A stretch of 64,000 nucleotides of DNA from JABDIP01 sp965212545 (GTDB lineage Bacteria; Pseudomonadota; Alphaproteobacteria; DSM-16000; Inquilinaceae): NCBI GenBank assembly GCA_965212545.1, contig CBDBVB010000029.1, forward strand, positions 103,783 to 167,782, written 5' to 3'. Positions 52,806 to 61,855 of this stretch are shown here, one piece after another (the first letter of the stretch is position 1; every line of letters starts with the position of its first letter). The notes beneath the pieces were generated by a model. The model worked only from the letters and a program-made list of their open reading frames with translations, ran no database searches and had not been told where the DNA came from. The position numbers and the translations under genes were made by a program.

Positions 52806-53611
52806 AGCGGAAGCCGCCCCTCAATGAAGTCGCGAACGACCGAATTGGACGGCGATTGAAAGAAGATATCGGCCGACGCCTGCTGCAGCAGCCGACCCTG
52901 ATGCAGAAACAGGATCTCGTCCGCTACCCGTTGCGCCTGTCCCAGATCATGGGTGGTCATGATGACCTTGGTGCCGGCCCGGTGAACGGCATCGATGAGC
53001 GACTCGACGGCGGCCGTCGCCGCCGGGTCGAGGTTCGACGTCGGCTCGTCCAGAAACAGCACCTGCGGCCTTACCGCCCAGGCCCGGGCGATCGCCAGCC
53101 GCTGCTGCTCACCTCCGGACAAGACGCGCGCCGGCTGGCTGGCCAGAGCCGTCAACCCGCCGAGTTCCAGAGCTTCGGCCAGGCTTTTCGCACGCCGATG
53201 CCTCGGGACGCCCTTCACCGACAGCACATAAGCGATATTGGCTGCCACGGAGCGGCGAAGCAGAACCGGCCGCTGGAAAACCATCGCCTGCCAGTTGCGC
53301 GCCTCTTGCGGCCGCAGGCCGGCCCAGGCAATGCGCCCCGACGTCGGCGACAACAGCCCATGACACAGCCGCAACAGCAAGCTCTTGCCCGCGCCGTTCG
53401 GACCCAGCACGACAGTCCGGCTGCCGGCGGCCAGGGAAAACGACCCGCAATCGATCAGGGCACGGCCGTCGACCGTGAACCGCAGCGCCTCCGCCGTCAT
53501 AGGCAGGATTGGCGGCGAACCTGAAAACGCCTCGCCGGATTCGGGGCTGACAGCTGCGCCGTCGGCCTCCCCACCGCTGGGACCCCCATCCTCCCTGGTC
53601 TGGCTATCCAA
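52802..53611 (-). CDS. tupC: Tungstate-type ABC transporter ATPase
   Basis: 269 aa. Walker A is VVLGPNGAGKSLLLRL, the Q-loop is in MVFQRPVLL, the signature is VLSGGEQQRLAIARAWA, Walker B is VLFLDEPTSNLDP and the H-loop is TTHDLG. The TTG start at 53611 has an AAGGGA site; it gives a 37-residue Gly/Ser-rich lead unlike ABC ATPases, so the ATG at 53500 may be the real start. Overlaps tupA by four bases. No membrane permease (TupB) lies between here and the divergent gene at 53773. Confidence 0.9.
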   Translation of the reverse strand: MDSQTREDGGPSGGEADGAAVSPESGEAFSGSPPILPMTAEALRFTVDGRALIDCGSFSLAAGSRTVVLGPNGAGKSLLLRLCHGLLSPTSGRIAWAGLRPQEARNWQAMVFQRPVLLRRSVAANIAYVLSVKGVPRHRRAKSLAEALELGGLTALASQPARVLSGGEQQRLAIARAWAVRPQVLFLDEPTSNLDPAATAAVESLIDAVHRAGTKVIMTTHDLGQAQRVADEILFLHQGRLLQQASADIFFQSPSNSVVRDFIEGRLPL

Positions 53612-53772
53612 CCCGATTCCCTTTTCTTGGCCGGAGCGCTCGGCGGCCAGCCGCGCAACGCCGGACGCCGACGATCATGCGCAAACCGGGCAGCACGGGC
53701 AAGACGAACGCGGACCGGTGACAAGCGAGGGCCAATCGGCAACAGTTGCCAAGACCACAACGCAGGCGTCCG

Positions 53773-54522
53773 ATGACGACGAGCGAACCCCATCTGCCAC
53801 CGGCCTATCGCCTGGTGCCCCTCGCCGAGGACGCCGATCCTTTTGGTTCAGCGCTGGCGTCGGCCGACAGTGCCGAAGACGGCACGCTATTCTGGACCAC
53901 CCGCCCGGACCGTCTGGACTGCGCGATCCTGCTGCATCCGGAATTGCCGGCGGCCAAGGCCGGGCTGCTCGCCTTTGTGGCCTTGGTCGGGCTCGGCGAT
54001 GCAATTGGCGCCCTGGCGCCGCCGGTTGTCGGCGTTGAATTCGGCTGGCCGGACCGACTGTTGATCAACGGCGCGTTGGCTGGCGGGATCCGTCTCTCGA
54101 CCGCCGATAGTGGTGACACGGCGTCGATTCCGGCCTGGCAGGTTCTCGGCATTGCCGTGGCCATTCTCGGCGACTCCCGAGATCCGTCGCCGGGCCTAAG
54201 GCCGGATACGACGACCTTGCACGATGAGGGCGCGGTGGAGATCGACCCGGTGTCGCTGGCGGAGAGCTTCTCACGACATTTCCTGGCCTGGGTCCACCGC
54301 TGGCAGGAGGACGGCTTCGCACCGGTCTGCGACACCTGGCTCAGTCGCGCCGCCGGATACCAGCAGCCGGTCGACTGGCGCCTGAACGACACTACGGTGT
54401 CCGGCCGCTTCATGGGCCTCGACGAGGAAGGCGGCCTGCTGCTCGCCTCCGCCAGCGGGTCATCCAGCTACGGTACCGTCCCGCTCGCACCCGCCCTGGC
54501 CGTGCCGACCTGGACCCTATAG
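53773..54522 (+). CDS. Biotin/lipoate-ligase-like protein (DUF4444 type)
   Basis: 249 aa from the ATG at 53773. The sequence resembles the BirA/LplA superfamily: WTTRPDRLDCAILLHPELP, ALVGLGDAIGALAPP, VEFGWPDRLLINGALAGG, WQVLGIAVAIL, FSRHFLAWVHRWQEDGF, then a C-terminal SH3-like part (VSGRFMGLDEEGGLLL). The usual GRGR-type AMP-binding motif is missing and only the WPD-rL-NG-aGG strand motif remains, so normal ligase activity is uncertain. First gene of a plus-strand run with three DUF genes, in a neighbourhood of tungstate uptake and formate dehydrogenase. Confidence 0.82.
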   Translation: MTTSEPHLPPAYRLVPLAEDADPFGSALASADSAEDGTLFWTTRPDRLDCAILLHPELPAAKAGLLAFVALVGLGDAIGALAPPVVGVEFGWPDRLLINGALAGGIRLSTADSGDTASIPAWQVLGIAVAILGDSRDPSPGLRPDTTTLHDEGAVEIDPVSLAESFSRHFLAWVHRWQEDGFAPVCDTWLSRAAGYQQPVDWRLNDTTVSGRFMGLDEEGGLLLASASGSSSYGTVPLAPALAVPTWTL

Positions 54523-54545
54523 GAAAGGCGGAGGCCGGCCCGACG

Positions 54546-55028
54546 ATGCGATTTCCCAAAACCATGCAACTCGACCTGTCGGATTGGCAGGTCTTCGAGC
54601 AGACGGCGGAGCCGGGCGAATGGGCCGTATCCGGCGCCTTCGCATTCACCGAAGCCGACCCCGAAACGCTGAACGGCAAACAGGCGCAGGCATTCAGCAA
54701 CGGCTTCCTCGGCATCGAGAGCTTCGGTCGTTCGACCTTCGTCATGGTCGGCGAGATCGACGCCGCCGGCTATGACGGCGTGGTGGATAGGCTGGCCGCC
54801 CATTTCGTCGCCCGCCACGGTGCTCCTGACCTGGACGCCGCCCGTCCGGCCGCACGCGAGGAGGCGGCCTTTGCCGCCAGCCTGTGCGATCATCCGGTCG
54901 GCACTTTGATTACCGTCGAGCGGTCTTTCGGCCCGGACGGGATCGTCGAGCGTTTCCGCACGATCGACCGCCGGGCGGATGGCGAGCATGCAAAGATCTG
55001 GGAGATCGTCGCCGATGACGAATCCTGA
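54546..55028 (+). CDS. DUF6505-family protein
   Basis: 160 aa. I recall this as DUF6505, a short cytosolic family of alphaproteobacteria. Sequence landmarks: QLDLSDWQVFEQTAEPGEWA, AFAFTEADPETLNGKQAQAF, FLGIESFGRSTFVMVGEI, and VGTLITVERSFGPDGIVERF. It begins 23 bases after the ligase-like gene and overlaps the next gene by 14 bases. No catalytic motif is evident and I see no cysteine-rich metal site. Confidence 0.75.
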   Translation: MRFPKTMQLDLSDWQVFEQTAEPGEWAVSGAFAFTEADPETLNGKQAQAFSNGFLGIESFGRSTFVMVGEIDAAGYDGVVDRLAAHFVARHGAPDLDAARPAAREEAAFAASLCDHPVGTLITVERSFGPDGIVERFRTIDRRADGEHAKIWEIVADDES

Positions 55029-56028
55029 CTTCTGGTTGACTTCCGGATTCCACCTGCTGAAGCGCAATGGTGATGGCCGAATGCAGGTCACTGACGAATT
55101 CCTGCGCGCCTATTTCCGCCGGCCGGAAATGGCGCCGGTCGAAGACTCCTGCGATGCCGAGCGCGGCTTGCACGCCGCCCTGCTTGATGCCCCGCGCCGG
55201 CTGGTCACGCCGGCGGAGCTGGCTGCCCTTGCCGACCCGGACGCCGCCGACAACTACCGTGTGGTGCTCGCGCTCCGTGAGCAGCTGGTGGCAGCCGGCA
55301 CGGTGGAAGCCTGCTACCGCGGCCTGTTCGGGCACGGCACCATCGCGATGCCGCCGCTGTTCATCGATCAGATGGCGCATGTGATCCTGCGCAACATCCT
55401 GGATGGCGCGACCGATCCGATCCGGTTGCGCGCCGCCGAACTGCTGTTCCGCGCCCAGAAGGTCAGCATTCAGGACGAGTCCGTGCTGCTGGCCGATGAC
55501 GAGATCGTCGAAATGCGCGCCACTCTGGGGGACACCTCGCCGATCAACCTGCTGGCGGACGGCAGGCCGCAGCGCTCGATCGAATTGGATGTCATCAACT
55601 CAGAGAACGCAGCGCTCTATTGGGAGCGCAGCGACCGTTTCGACATGGTGCTGGATATCGGCTTCGCCCGCGCCGGGCTCGATGCGCTGTGCCGCGTGTT
55701 GGAAGCCTGGGTCGGCCATCTGCTGGGCGTTGCGGTCGCCGTCCAGCCGGTCGAATCGATCCAGGACGAGAAATGGATCTGGCATGTCGGACTGGACGCC
55801 GAAGCGACGGCGATCCTCAACGATCTCTACAATGGTGAGACGCTGGAGGCGGAACGGCAATCCCGCATCCTGGCGCTGTTCCGTCTGCGCTTCGCGGAGT
55901 CCGGCCAGATGCTGGCGAAGGTAGCGGGTAAACCGGTATACCTTGCCGCGGCGATGACGCCGGATGGCGGGCTGCGCCTGAAACCCCAGAACCTGCTGGT
56001 CGGCCTGCCGCTGGCCGAGGCGACATAA
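55015..56028 (+). CDS. DUF6352-family protein
   Basis: 337 aa from the ATG at 55015 (inside the end of the previous gene). Landmarks: DFWLTSGFHLLKRNGDGR, VTDEFLRAYFRRPEMAPVE, HAALLDAPRRLVTPAEL, IDQMAHVILRNILDG and KVSIQDESVLLADDEIVEM. It is mostly helical with no membrane segment. I recall it as DUF6352; function is unknown. It always seems to occur in this order with DUF6505 and DUF6494 in related genomes, from memory, which would need checking. Confidence 0.75.
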   Translation: MTNPDFWLTSGFHLLKRNGDGRMQVTDEFLRAYFRRPEMAPVEDSCDAERGLHAALLDAPRRLVTPAELAALADPDAADNYRVVLALREQLVAAGTVEACYRGLFGHGTIAMPPLFIDQMAHVILRNILDGATDPIRLRAAELLFRAQKVSIQDESVLLADDEIVEMRATLGDTSPINLLADGRPQRSIELDVINSENAALYWERSDRFDMVLDIGFARAGLDALCRVLEAWVGHLLGVAVAVQPVESIQDEKWIWHVGLDAEATAILNDLYNGETLEAERQSRILALFRLRFAESGQMLAKVAGKPVYLAAAMTPDGGLRLKPQNLLVGLPLAEAT

Positions 56029-56060
56029 CCAACGACAAGACGGACCAAGGAGACGGATCG

Positions 56061-56267
56061 ATGGATGAAGACGCGTTCAACATGAGCATTCGCAAGTTCC
56101 TGAAGAAGGTCGGCGTGACCTCGCAGCGCGAGATCGAGCAAGCGGTCCGCGACGCAGTTGAGTCGGGCAAGCTGTCCGGCACGGAGAGCCTGAAGGCCAA
56201 GGTCGCGCTGACGATCGACGGCGTCGGCCTCGACGTCGCCATCGACGGGGACATCGACCTCACTTGA
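56061..56267 (+). CDS. DUF6494-family small protein
   Basis: 68 aa with a good AAGGAG site before the ATG. Landmarks: DAFNMSIRKFLKKVGVTSQ, REIEQAVRDAV and KVALTIDGVGLDVAIDG. Known as DUF6494 from memory; function unknown. Small, charged, cytosolic. It overlaps the following TTG-started frame by four bases (TTGA). Confidence 0.82.
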   Translation: MDEDAFNMSIRKFLKKVGVTSQREIEQAVRDAVESGKLSGTESLKAKVALTIDGVGLDVAIDGDIDLT

Positions 56268-56581
56268 GCGGCCGCAGCACGGCCCCATCGGCACTCGATC
56301 GACCGGCCGCCCGCATCGTTGCGCTCGGAATTGCCGTTCTATGCGCGCTGGCGCTCGTCTACATCCACCGCGACGATCTATTTCCGCCGGACGCCTTGGA
56401 AAGTGCCTCGTCCGACCCGGTTGCCCTCTGCTTCGCCGAACGGTCCGTGGAAATCGACCGGATGGTCGCCGACGGCACTGTCGACAACGCCCGCGCCGCC
56501 CTGTTTAAATCCCGCGCCGAGGCCCTGTGCCAGTCTACGATGGGCGGCGGCAATAGCGGGCCGCCGCTGCCGCGGCAATAG
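56264..56581 (+). CDS. Small single-pass membrane protein, hypothetical
   Basis: 105 aa, start TTG at 56264 overlapping the DUF6494 stop. One hydrophobic helix near residues 18-33 (IVALGIAVLCALALVYIH), then an acidic periplasmic part with CFAERSVEIDRMVADG and a second cysteine (EALCQS). The overlap argues for coupled translation with DUF6494. No family recognised. Confidence 0.65.
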   Translation: MSGRSTAPSALDRPAARIVALGIAVLCALALVYIHRDDLFPPDALESASSDPVALCFAERSVEIDRMVADGTVDNARAALFKSRAEALCQSTMGGGNSGPPLPRQ

Positions 56582-56595
56582 GTCTTCGATGTGCG

Positions 56596-57678
56596 TCAGG
56601 CCCCACCCGCGGTGGCCGTATGCAGATGCACGGTCTGGGTCGGATAGGCGAATTCGACCCCCAGTGCCTCGAAACGGCGCAGGATCTGCAGGTTGATGGC
56701 CTGCTGGATGTCCATGAAGGCGTTGTAGTCGGGGATCAGCACCCAATAGACGATCTCGAATATCAACGCGGAGTCGCCGAATGATTTGAAATGCGCCCGG
56801 TCGAAACGGACCTGGTCCTGTGATTCGACGATCTCGCGCATCAGGTCGGGCAGCTGTTCCACCTTGTCAGCCGGGGTCTCATAGGTCACGCCGATCGAGA
56901 AGACCGCGCGCCGCTCGTTCATGCGCTTGTAGTTGTGGACCCGCGATCCGAGCAAATCGGCGTTGGCGACCACCAACTGCTCGCCGGTCAGGCTGCGGAT
57001 GCGCGTTGTCTTGATGCCAATGCGCTCGACCGTGCCCATCTTGTCGCCGACAATGATGAAATCGCCGGCCTCGAACGGCTTGTCGAGGATGATGGCCAGC
57101 GAGGCGAACAGGTCGCCCAGGATGTTCTGGGCCGCCAGCGCCACAGCGATGCCGCCGATGCCGAGCCCGGCCACCAGCGCGGTGACATCGATTCCCAGAT
57201 TGCTGAACATCAGCAGAACGGCCACCGACCACACCGCCACCCGGCCGACGAAGCGGATCAGCGACACAGCGTTGCGGGCGCTCGCCGCCGCGGCGTCGGT
57301 CTGGCGCACCCTCCATTCGGTGATCACCGAAACCAGCCGGTCCAGCCACAGTGCCGCTTGCCCAAACGCGACGACGACGAACAACCAGCCGAGCCCGGTC
57401 TCGATCGGCCCCGGCAGGGTCAGCAGCGTTGTGCCGGCATAGACCCCGACCACCAGCAGGAACAGGAATCCCGTCCGCTGGGTGATCTGCAGCACCGCCG
57501 ATTGCCAGCTATCCGGCCCCTCGGCCTTGGCACCTCTGGACAGCCGGCGCACGGCGAACCCCTTGGCGGCCGGCAGGATCAGCCACACGGCCACCATAAG
57601 CACCGCCGCTGCCAGCCAGGCGGCGATCGGATTACCGAAATAGACCCCCTGAAGGGCCTCCGGGATCATCTCTTCCAT
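56596..57678 (-). CDS. Small-conductance mechanosensitive channel (MscS family)
   Basis: 360 aa with about five membrane helices. The pore helix and the start of the beta domain show the typical LVAGLGIGGIAVALAAQ, NILGDLFASLAIILDKPF, DFIIVGDKMGTVERIG and TTRIRSLTGEQLVVANADL motifs. MscS channels open on hypo-osmotic shock. It lies 13 bases after the ferredoxin gene on the same strand; a functional link with it is not expected. Confidence 0.93.
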   Translation of the reverse strand: MEEMIPEALQGVYFGNPIAAWLAAAVLMVAVWLILPAAKGFAVRRLSRGAKAEGPDSWQSAVLQITQRTGFLFLLVVGVYAGTTLLTLPGPIETGLGWLFVVVAFGQAALWLDRLVSVITEWRVRQTDAAAASARNAVSLIRFVGRVAVWSVAVLLMFSNLGIDVTALVAGLGIGGIAVALAAQNILGDLFASLAIILDKPFEAGDFIIVGDKMGTVERIGIKTTRIRSLTGEQLVVANADLLGSRVHNYKRMNERRAVFSIGVTYETPADKVEQLPDLMREIVESQDQVRFDRAHFKSFGDSALIFEIVYWVLIPDYNAFMDIQQAINLQILRRFEALGVEFAYPTQTVHLHTATAGGA

Positions 57679-57691
57679 CTTGGGATCCGTA

Positions 57692-59797
57692 TCAAAGCCG
57701 CCCGCCCGGTTCCTTATCCGCTTCCGGCCCGTCAGCTGCCCGTTCCGCCTTCAGCTTTGCCCGTGCCTCCTCGATCTCCGCCTCGCGTTCGCGCAGATCG
57801 TCGTCGGTTGTGCGGGGCCGCGGCCGGGGTGCGCCGGCGAAGGGTGCGTCCGGGTCGTTGAACTGGTCGACCACGCGGCAGTCGTCGCACATCTTGATGC
57901 GGTCGATGGTGCGCTGGTCCTGGAACATGGAGTGCTTGGAGGCAAGCTGGGCGTGGATGCGCTCGATGGAGGAGCGGGCGCCGAAGGGCTTGCCGCAGCG
58001 GATGCACTCGAACGGCTCCTCCTCCTTTACGACGACGGTCTGCTTGGCCTCAGGCGCGAAGCTGAGACGCGGCGCCAGCGAGATCACCGATTCCGGGCAG
58101 GTGACGCGGCACAGGCCGCATTGCACGCAGGCATCCTCGACGAAGCCGAGTTGCGGCCGCTCCGGATTGTCGCTGAGCGCGCCCGTCGGGCAGGCGCCGA
58201 CGCAGGCGAGGCACAGGGTGCATCCTTCGGTATCGATGTCGAGCGTGCCGAATGGCGCACCAGGGGGCAACGGTAGGTGATCGACCGGTCGCGGCGCCTG
58301 GCCGTGCAAATGGTCGAGCGCAAGGCGGGTCACGGTGCGCTTCTCGCCGAGCGGCAGGAAGCGGCTGGAGGCCGCAGCCGAACGCTCCTCCAGCCCATAA
58401 AGCTGCGCTTCCAGCGCTTCCGGATCGGCCTCGACCAGTACCACGACCCGACCGCCCCCATAACCGAGCCCATCCAGCACCGCCTCGGCAAGACCGACCT
58501 GACCCGCCAGCCCGGCAAGCTCGTCGCGCTTCTCCGGCCCGACCAGCACCAGCACCTGCGTCGCGCCATAGGCGAACGCGGCGGCCAGGAAATCGAAGCC
58601 GATCTGGGTTGTCTCGTTGACCGCGAAGGGCAGCACCCGGGCCGGAAGACCGCGACCGAAGCGGGCGGCGCCGGCAATCAGATCCTCGCCCTGGCGCGGA
58701 TCGTGGACCAGCAACACCGGCGCGGTGCCGCCCGCGTCATGATAGGCCGCGAGCAAGGTGCGCAGACGTTCGAGAACAGTCGCGGCGGGCGGCATGTCGT
58801 AGCGCGCGGCCCCGGTCGGGCAAACGCTGGAGCAGGCGCCGCAGCCGCCGCAGAGAAATGGGTCGATCGCCACCACGTCGCCATCGGACCGGATCGCCGA
58901 GGCCGGACAGACATCCAGGCATCGCGTGCAGCCGCTGAGCGTGCTTCGGGAATGGGCGCACAGCGCGGCGTCGAAAGCGACATAGCGCGGTTTCTCGAAC
59001 TCGCCGACCATGTCGGACAAATCGAACAGCGCGCGCTGCACCGCCGCCGGATTGCCCGGGTCGGACCTGAAATAGCCATCGCGCTTTTCAGGTGCGGGCA
59101 CCAGCGGCGGATCGCCGGTCAGGTCCAGGATCAGATCGCACTGGGAGACCGCCCCGTCCCGCGCCGCTTCAAAGTCCAGGAACCCGCGTGACGAGACCAC
59201 CGCCGGTGCATAGTCGTCGACGATCACCTCGAAGGACCCGAGGTGGCCGCCGACCGCGCTGACCCGGCCCCGGAATACCGGCACGTCCATCACCCGGGGC
59301 GGCGCGATCTCGCCGGGGTCCTTGAGCACGACGGTCACGTCGAGTCGGGAAGAAAGCTGGCGGGCCGCCTCGATCGCGGCGTCATCCCGGCCGTAGACCA
59401 GGCACAGCCCTTCGGACGTCATGGTCACCGACGGCGTGGCCGGAATGTCCAAGGCGGCCTCCGCCAGCAGGGCGGCGATCTTCGGCGTCGCATTGGACGC
59501 TTCGGCAGACCAGCCGGCTCGCTCGCGGATATTGGTGAAGCTGACCGGCGTCTCCACGCCCATCTCTTCCACCGTCTCGCTGAACAGCGGTGCCTCCTGG
59601 GTGCAGCCCACCAGCACCGGCCCGCCGCCCGCCATTGCCGATCTGAAACTGTCGAGCTGCGCCCGGCAGAGTTGGGTATGAATGTCAGGCGGCGCCCCCA
59701 TTGGCAGCGCATTTCCCAACGCGTCCGCATCGAGCGGCATCGTGCCCTCGCAACTGCAGATCAGACAGGTCTTGTCGTTGACCCTTTGGTCCGTCAT
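57692..59797 (-). CDS. Multi-cluster ferredoxin-like protein of the formate dehydrogenase locus
   Basis: About 701 aa from the ATG at 59797 (TDQRVNDKTCLICSCEG). Four CxxCxxCxxxCP motifs are visible: CTRCLDVCPAS, CGGCGACSSVCPTG (about 300-350), CTLCLACVGACPTG and CVQCGLCRVTCPES (about 550-600), so probably four [4Fe-4S] clusters. Two more cysteine pairs (CIRCGKPF, CDDCR) near the C-terminus look like a zinc or rubredoxin-like site. No signal peptide; cytosolic. This type occurs beside alphaproteobacterial formate dehydrogenase accessory genes; it may pass electrons or assist cofactor handling. Divergent from DUF3305. Confidence 0.88.
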   Translation of the reverse strand: MTDQRVNDKTCLICSCEGTMPLDADALGNALPMGAPPDIHTQLCRAQLDSFRSAMAGGGPVLVGCTQEAPLFSETVEEMGVETPVSFTNIRERAGWSAEASNATPKIAALLAEAALDIPATPSVTMTSEGLCLVYGRDDAAIEAARQLSSRLDVTVVLKDPGEIAPPRVMDVPVFRGRVSAVGGHLGSFEVIVDDYAPAVVSSRGFLDFEAARDGAVSQCDLILDLTGDPPLVPAPEKRDGYFRSDPGNPAAVQRALFDLSDMVGEFEKPRYVAFDAALCAHSRSTLSGCTRCLDVCPASAIRSDGDVVAIDPFLCGGCGACSSVCPTGAARYDMPPAATVLERLRTLLAAYHDAGGTAPVLLVHDPRQGEDLIAGAARFGRGLPARVLPFAVNETTQIGFDFLAAAFAYGATQVLVLVGPEKRDELAGLAGQVGLAEAVLDGLGYGGGRVVVLVEADPEALEAQLYGLEERSAAASSRFLPLGEKRTVTRLALDHLHGQAPRPVDHLPLPPGAPFGTLDIDTEGCTLCLACVGACPTGALSDNPERPQLGFVEDACVQCGLCRVTCPESVISLAPRLSFAPEAKQTVVVKEEEPFECIRCGKPFGARSSIERIHAQLASKHSMFQDQRTIDRIKMCDDCRVVDQFNDPDAPFAGAPRPRPRTTDDDLREREAEIEEARAKLKAERAADGPEADKEPGGRL

Positions 59798-59954
59798 CTC
59801 GGCGATCCTCCCGGCGGGTCGTGCCCGCAATTCCCGGGATTAAAACACAGCCGGCCCGGCCGCCCATAGAGCCCTTGGCTCCGGCGTCATCGCGGGTTTG
59901 GGACGGCGGCCGTATCCATGCGATAATGGCCGGGTTCGTGAAGAGGAGACGGGC

Positions 59955-60497
59955 TTGGAACGGTTGGTCACGATGCCAGTCGGCGTCGTCGTCGAGCGGC
60001 TGGAGATCGAGAATCCGTGGCAGAAATGGCGCTGGCGGCCAGTCGCCGTCATGACTGGCGCCGCGCCTGCGGCCATCGGCAGTGAAATCGCCAGCGGTTC
60101 TGGATTCGTGCGTTTCTTCGGCGGCACGCTGCCACTGGAATTGCACCGCAAGGAGACCGAGGCCTATCGGCGCAATCTCAGCAACGAGTTGCCATCGATC
60201 TACGTGGCGCTGCGTTCCGACAGCGGCTGCGCGGGCGAAATGAGCTACCGGCCGGTCGCGGTCACCGCATCTCCTTACCTTGCCGAGGACCTGCTGGACG
60301 GTGACGATATCGTCGAGGCACTGGCCATGCCCGAGGGGCTGATCGCCTGGGTGCAGGCCTTTATCGACCGCCATCATGTCGACGAACCCTTCGTGAAGCG
60401 CAGACGCAAGGGCGGCAGCGCCACCGGTGCCGGCAGGGCGCCGAACGGCCGACCGCCGGGCCCGCGTGGCGCGATGGGGCGCGGCAGCCGTGGCTGA
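59955..60497 (+). CDS. DUF3305-family protein of the formate dehydrogenase locus
   Basis: 180 aa from a TTG at 59955 that has an AGGAGA site five bases ahead; ATG at 59973 is an alternative, and the ORF opens at 59898. Landmarks: PVGVVVERLEIENPWQKWRW, GFVRFFGGTLPLELHRKE, IYVALRS and VTASPYLAEDLL. DUF3305 and DUF3306 occur together with formate dehydrogenase genes in proteobacteria, function unknown. Overlaps DUF3306 by eight bases. Confidence 0.88.
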   Translation: MERLVTMPVGVVVERLEIENPWQKWRWRPVAVMTGAAPAAIGSEIASGSGFVRFFGGTLPLELHRKETEAYRRNLSNELPSIYVALRSDSGCAGEMSYRPVAVTASPYLAEDLLDGDDIVEALAMPEGLIAWVQAFIDRHHVDEPFVKRRRKGGSATGAGRAPNGRPPGPRGAMGRGSRG

Positions 60498-61077
60498 CGA
60501 ACAGGACTTCATCCGCCGCTGGTCGCGGCGCAAGCGGGCCGCACGCCACGATACACCGGCCGGAGACCGGCAGCCCGATGAGGAGCCGCCGGTCGAGACC
60601 GAGGAAGCGGAGGACACAGAGAGTGACGAGACGGCATCCTCCGATTCGCCGGCAACTGGCGATTCGGCCAAGACCGCGGAAACTGCTATCGATCTACCTG
60701 ATATCGACACACTGTCTGCCGACTCGGACTTCACCCCGTTCATGAAGGCGGGGGTACCCAAGGAGATCCGGAATAGAGCGCTGCGCAAGCTGTGGCGAGT
60801 CAATCCGGCATTCGGGCATCTCGACGGGCTGAACGATTACGACGGCGATTTCACTGACGCTGCAACAGTCGTGAAAGGCCTGAAAACGCTTTACAAAGTC
60901 GGCCGCGGCTTCATCCGGGAACCCACCGGCGAACCCGAAGAAGAGCCTCTGCCTGACATGGCCGACGATGGTCCCGTCGCAGAGGAGGCCACCGACGTCG
61001 CGACGGATCGACCGCCCGAGGACCCGGAGCCAGCCGCAGACTCCGCGCCGGCAACCAATGGAAATAAAGTTACCTGA
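60490..61077 (+). CDS. DUF3306-family protein of the formate dehydrogenase locus
   Basis: 195 aa from a GTG at 60490. N-terminal ADEQDFIRRWSRRKRAARH and the central FTPFMKAGVPKEIRNRALR, LWRVNPAFGHLDGLNDYDGD motifs are the DUF3306 core; both ends are disordered and acidic. Role unknown; its constant pairing with DUF3305 suggests they act together. After its stop, 116 bases of AT-richer sequence lead to the TorD-like gene and may hold a promoter. Confidence 0.88.
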   Translation: MADEQDFIRRWSRRKRAARHDTPAGDRQPDEEPPVETEEAEDTESDETASSDSPATGDSAKTAETAIDLPDIDTLSADSDFTPFMKAGVPKEIRNRALRKLWRVNPAFGHLDGLNDYDGDFTDAATVVKGLKTLYKVGRGFIREPTGEPEEEPLPDMADDGPVAEEATDVATDRPPEDPEPAADSAPATNGNKVT

Positions 61078-61193
61078 TGCTGCAGCGCAGTATCACGAAA
61101 TGTTGCAGAGCCTTCCACCCAAGTTCATAGTGCCTCTAAGCAATCAAAGGGCGCGCCAGCACGGCGAAATGGCCCGTTCAGGTGAGGATCCAT

Positions 61194-61817
61194 ATGGGCG
61201 CCATGCCAGTCTCGGCGGCTTACCCAGAAAACAACGTTCCCGAAGAGGACCATCTGCGCGCCCAGCTCTACCGGCTGCTGGCGTTTGTCCTGGCGCGCAC
61301 GCCGGAGACGGACGGATTGGGAATTCTCGGCGGGCTGGACGGCGACAGCACCGATCTGGGACAGGCGCTTGGCACTTTGGCGCGGGTGGCTCGCGCTACG
61401 ACACCGCATCAGTCGGACCGGGAATACCACGAACTGTTCATCGGCGTCGGTCGCGGCGAGCTGGTGCCTTTTGCGTCCTACTATCTGACCGGGTTCCTCA
61501 ACGAACGGCCGCTTGCCGTACTGCGCCAGGACTTGGCGCGGCTAGGCGCGGTGCGGAGCGAATCGGTCAAGGAGCCGGAGGACCACATTGCCGCGCTGTG
61601 CGAGGTGATGGCGGGGCTGATCGAGGGAACATTCGCCGAGCCCGGCGATCTGATCGCCCAGCGACAGTTCTTCAATGCCCATATCGCGGGGTGGGCGCCG
61701 CGATTCTTCGAGGATCTGGAGGCCGCGAAGGCATCGCGCCTCTACACGCCGGTCGGCACCATAGGCCGGCTGTTTATGGACATCGAGGCCACCGCCTTCG
61801 GCATGGTTGATGCCTGA
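61194..61817 (+). CDS. TorD/DmsD-family chaperone for formate dehydrogenase
   Basis: 207 aa, all-helical. The ATG at 61194 is preferred over the GTG at 61182, because the latter overlaps its GTGAGG ribosome-binding site. Family landmarks: LYRLLAFVLARTPETD, the DREYHELFIGVGRGELVPFASYYLTGF region (here shortened to YHELFIGVGRGELVPFASYY), RLGAVRSESVKEPEDHIAAL and HIAGWAPRFFEDLEAAK. TorD proteins bind the twin-arginine signal of a molybdoenzyme and assist cofactor insertion; FdhA downstream is the obvious client. Confidence 0.91.
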   Translation: MGAMPVSAAYPENNVPEEDHLRAQLYRLLAFVLARTPETDGLGILGGLDGDSTDLGQALGTLARVARATTPHQSDREYHELFIGVGRGELVPFASYYLTGFLNERPLAVLRQDLARLGAVRSESVKEPEDHIAALCEVMAGLIEGTFAEPGDLIAQRQFFNAHIAGWAPRFFEDLEAAKASRLYTPVGTIGRLFMDIEATAFGMVDA

Positions 61818-61855
61818 TTTGCCGGTCTTGATACATCGGGTGAAAGGGTAGCGAA

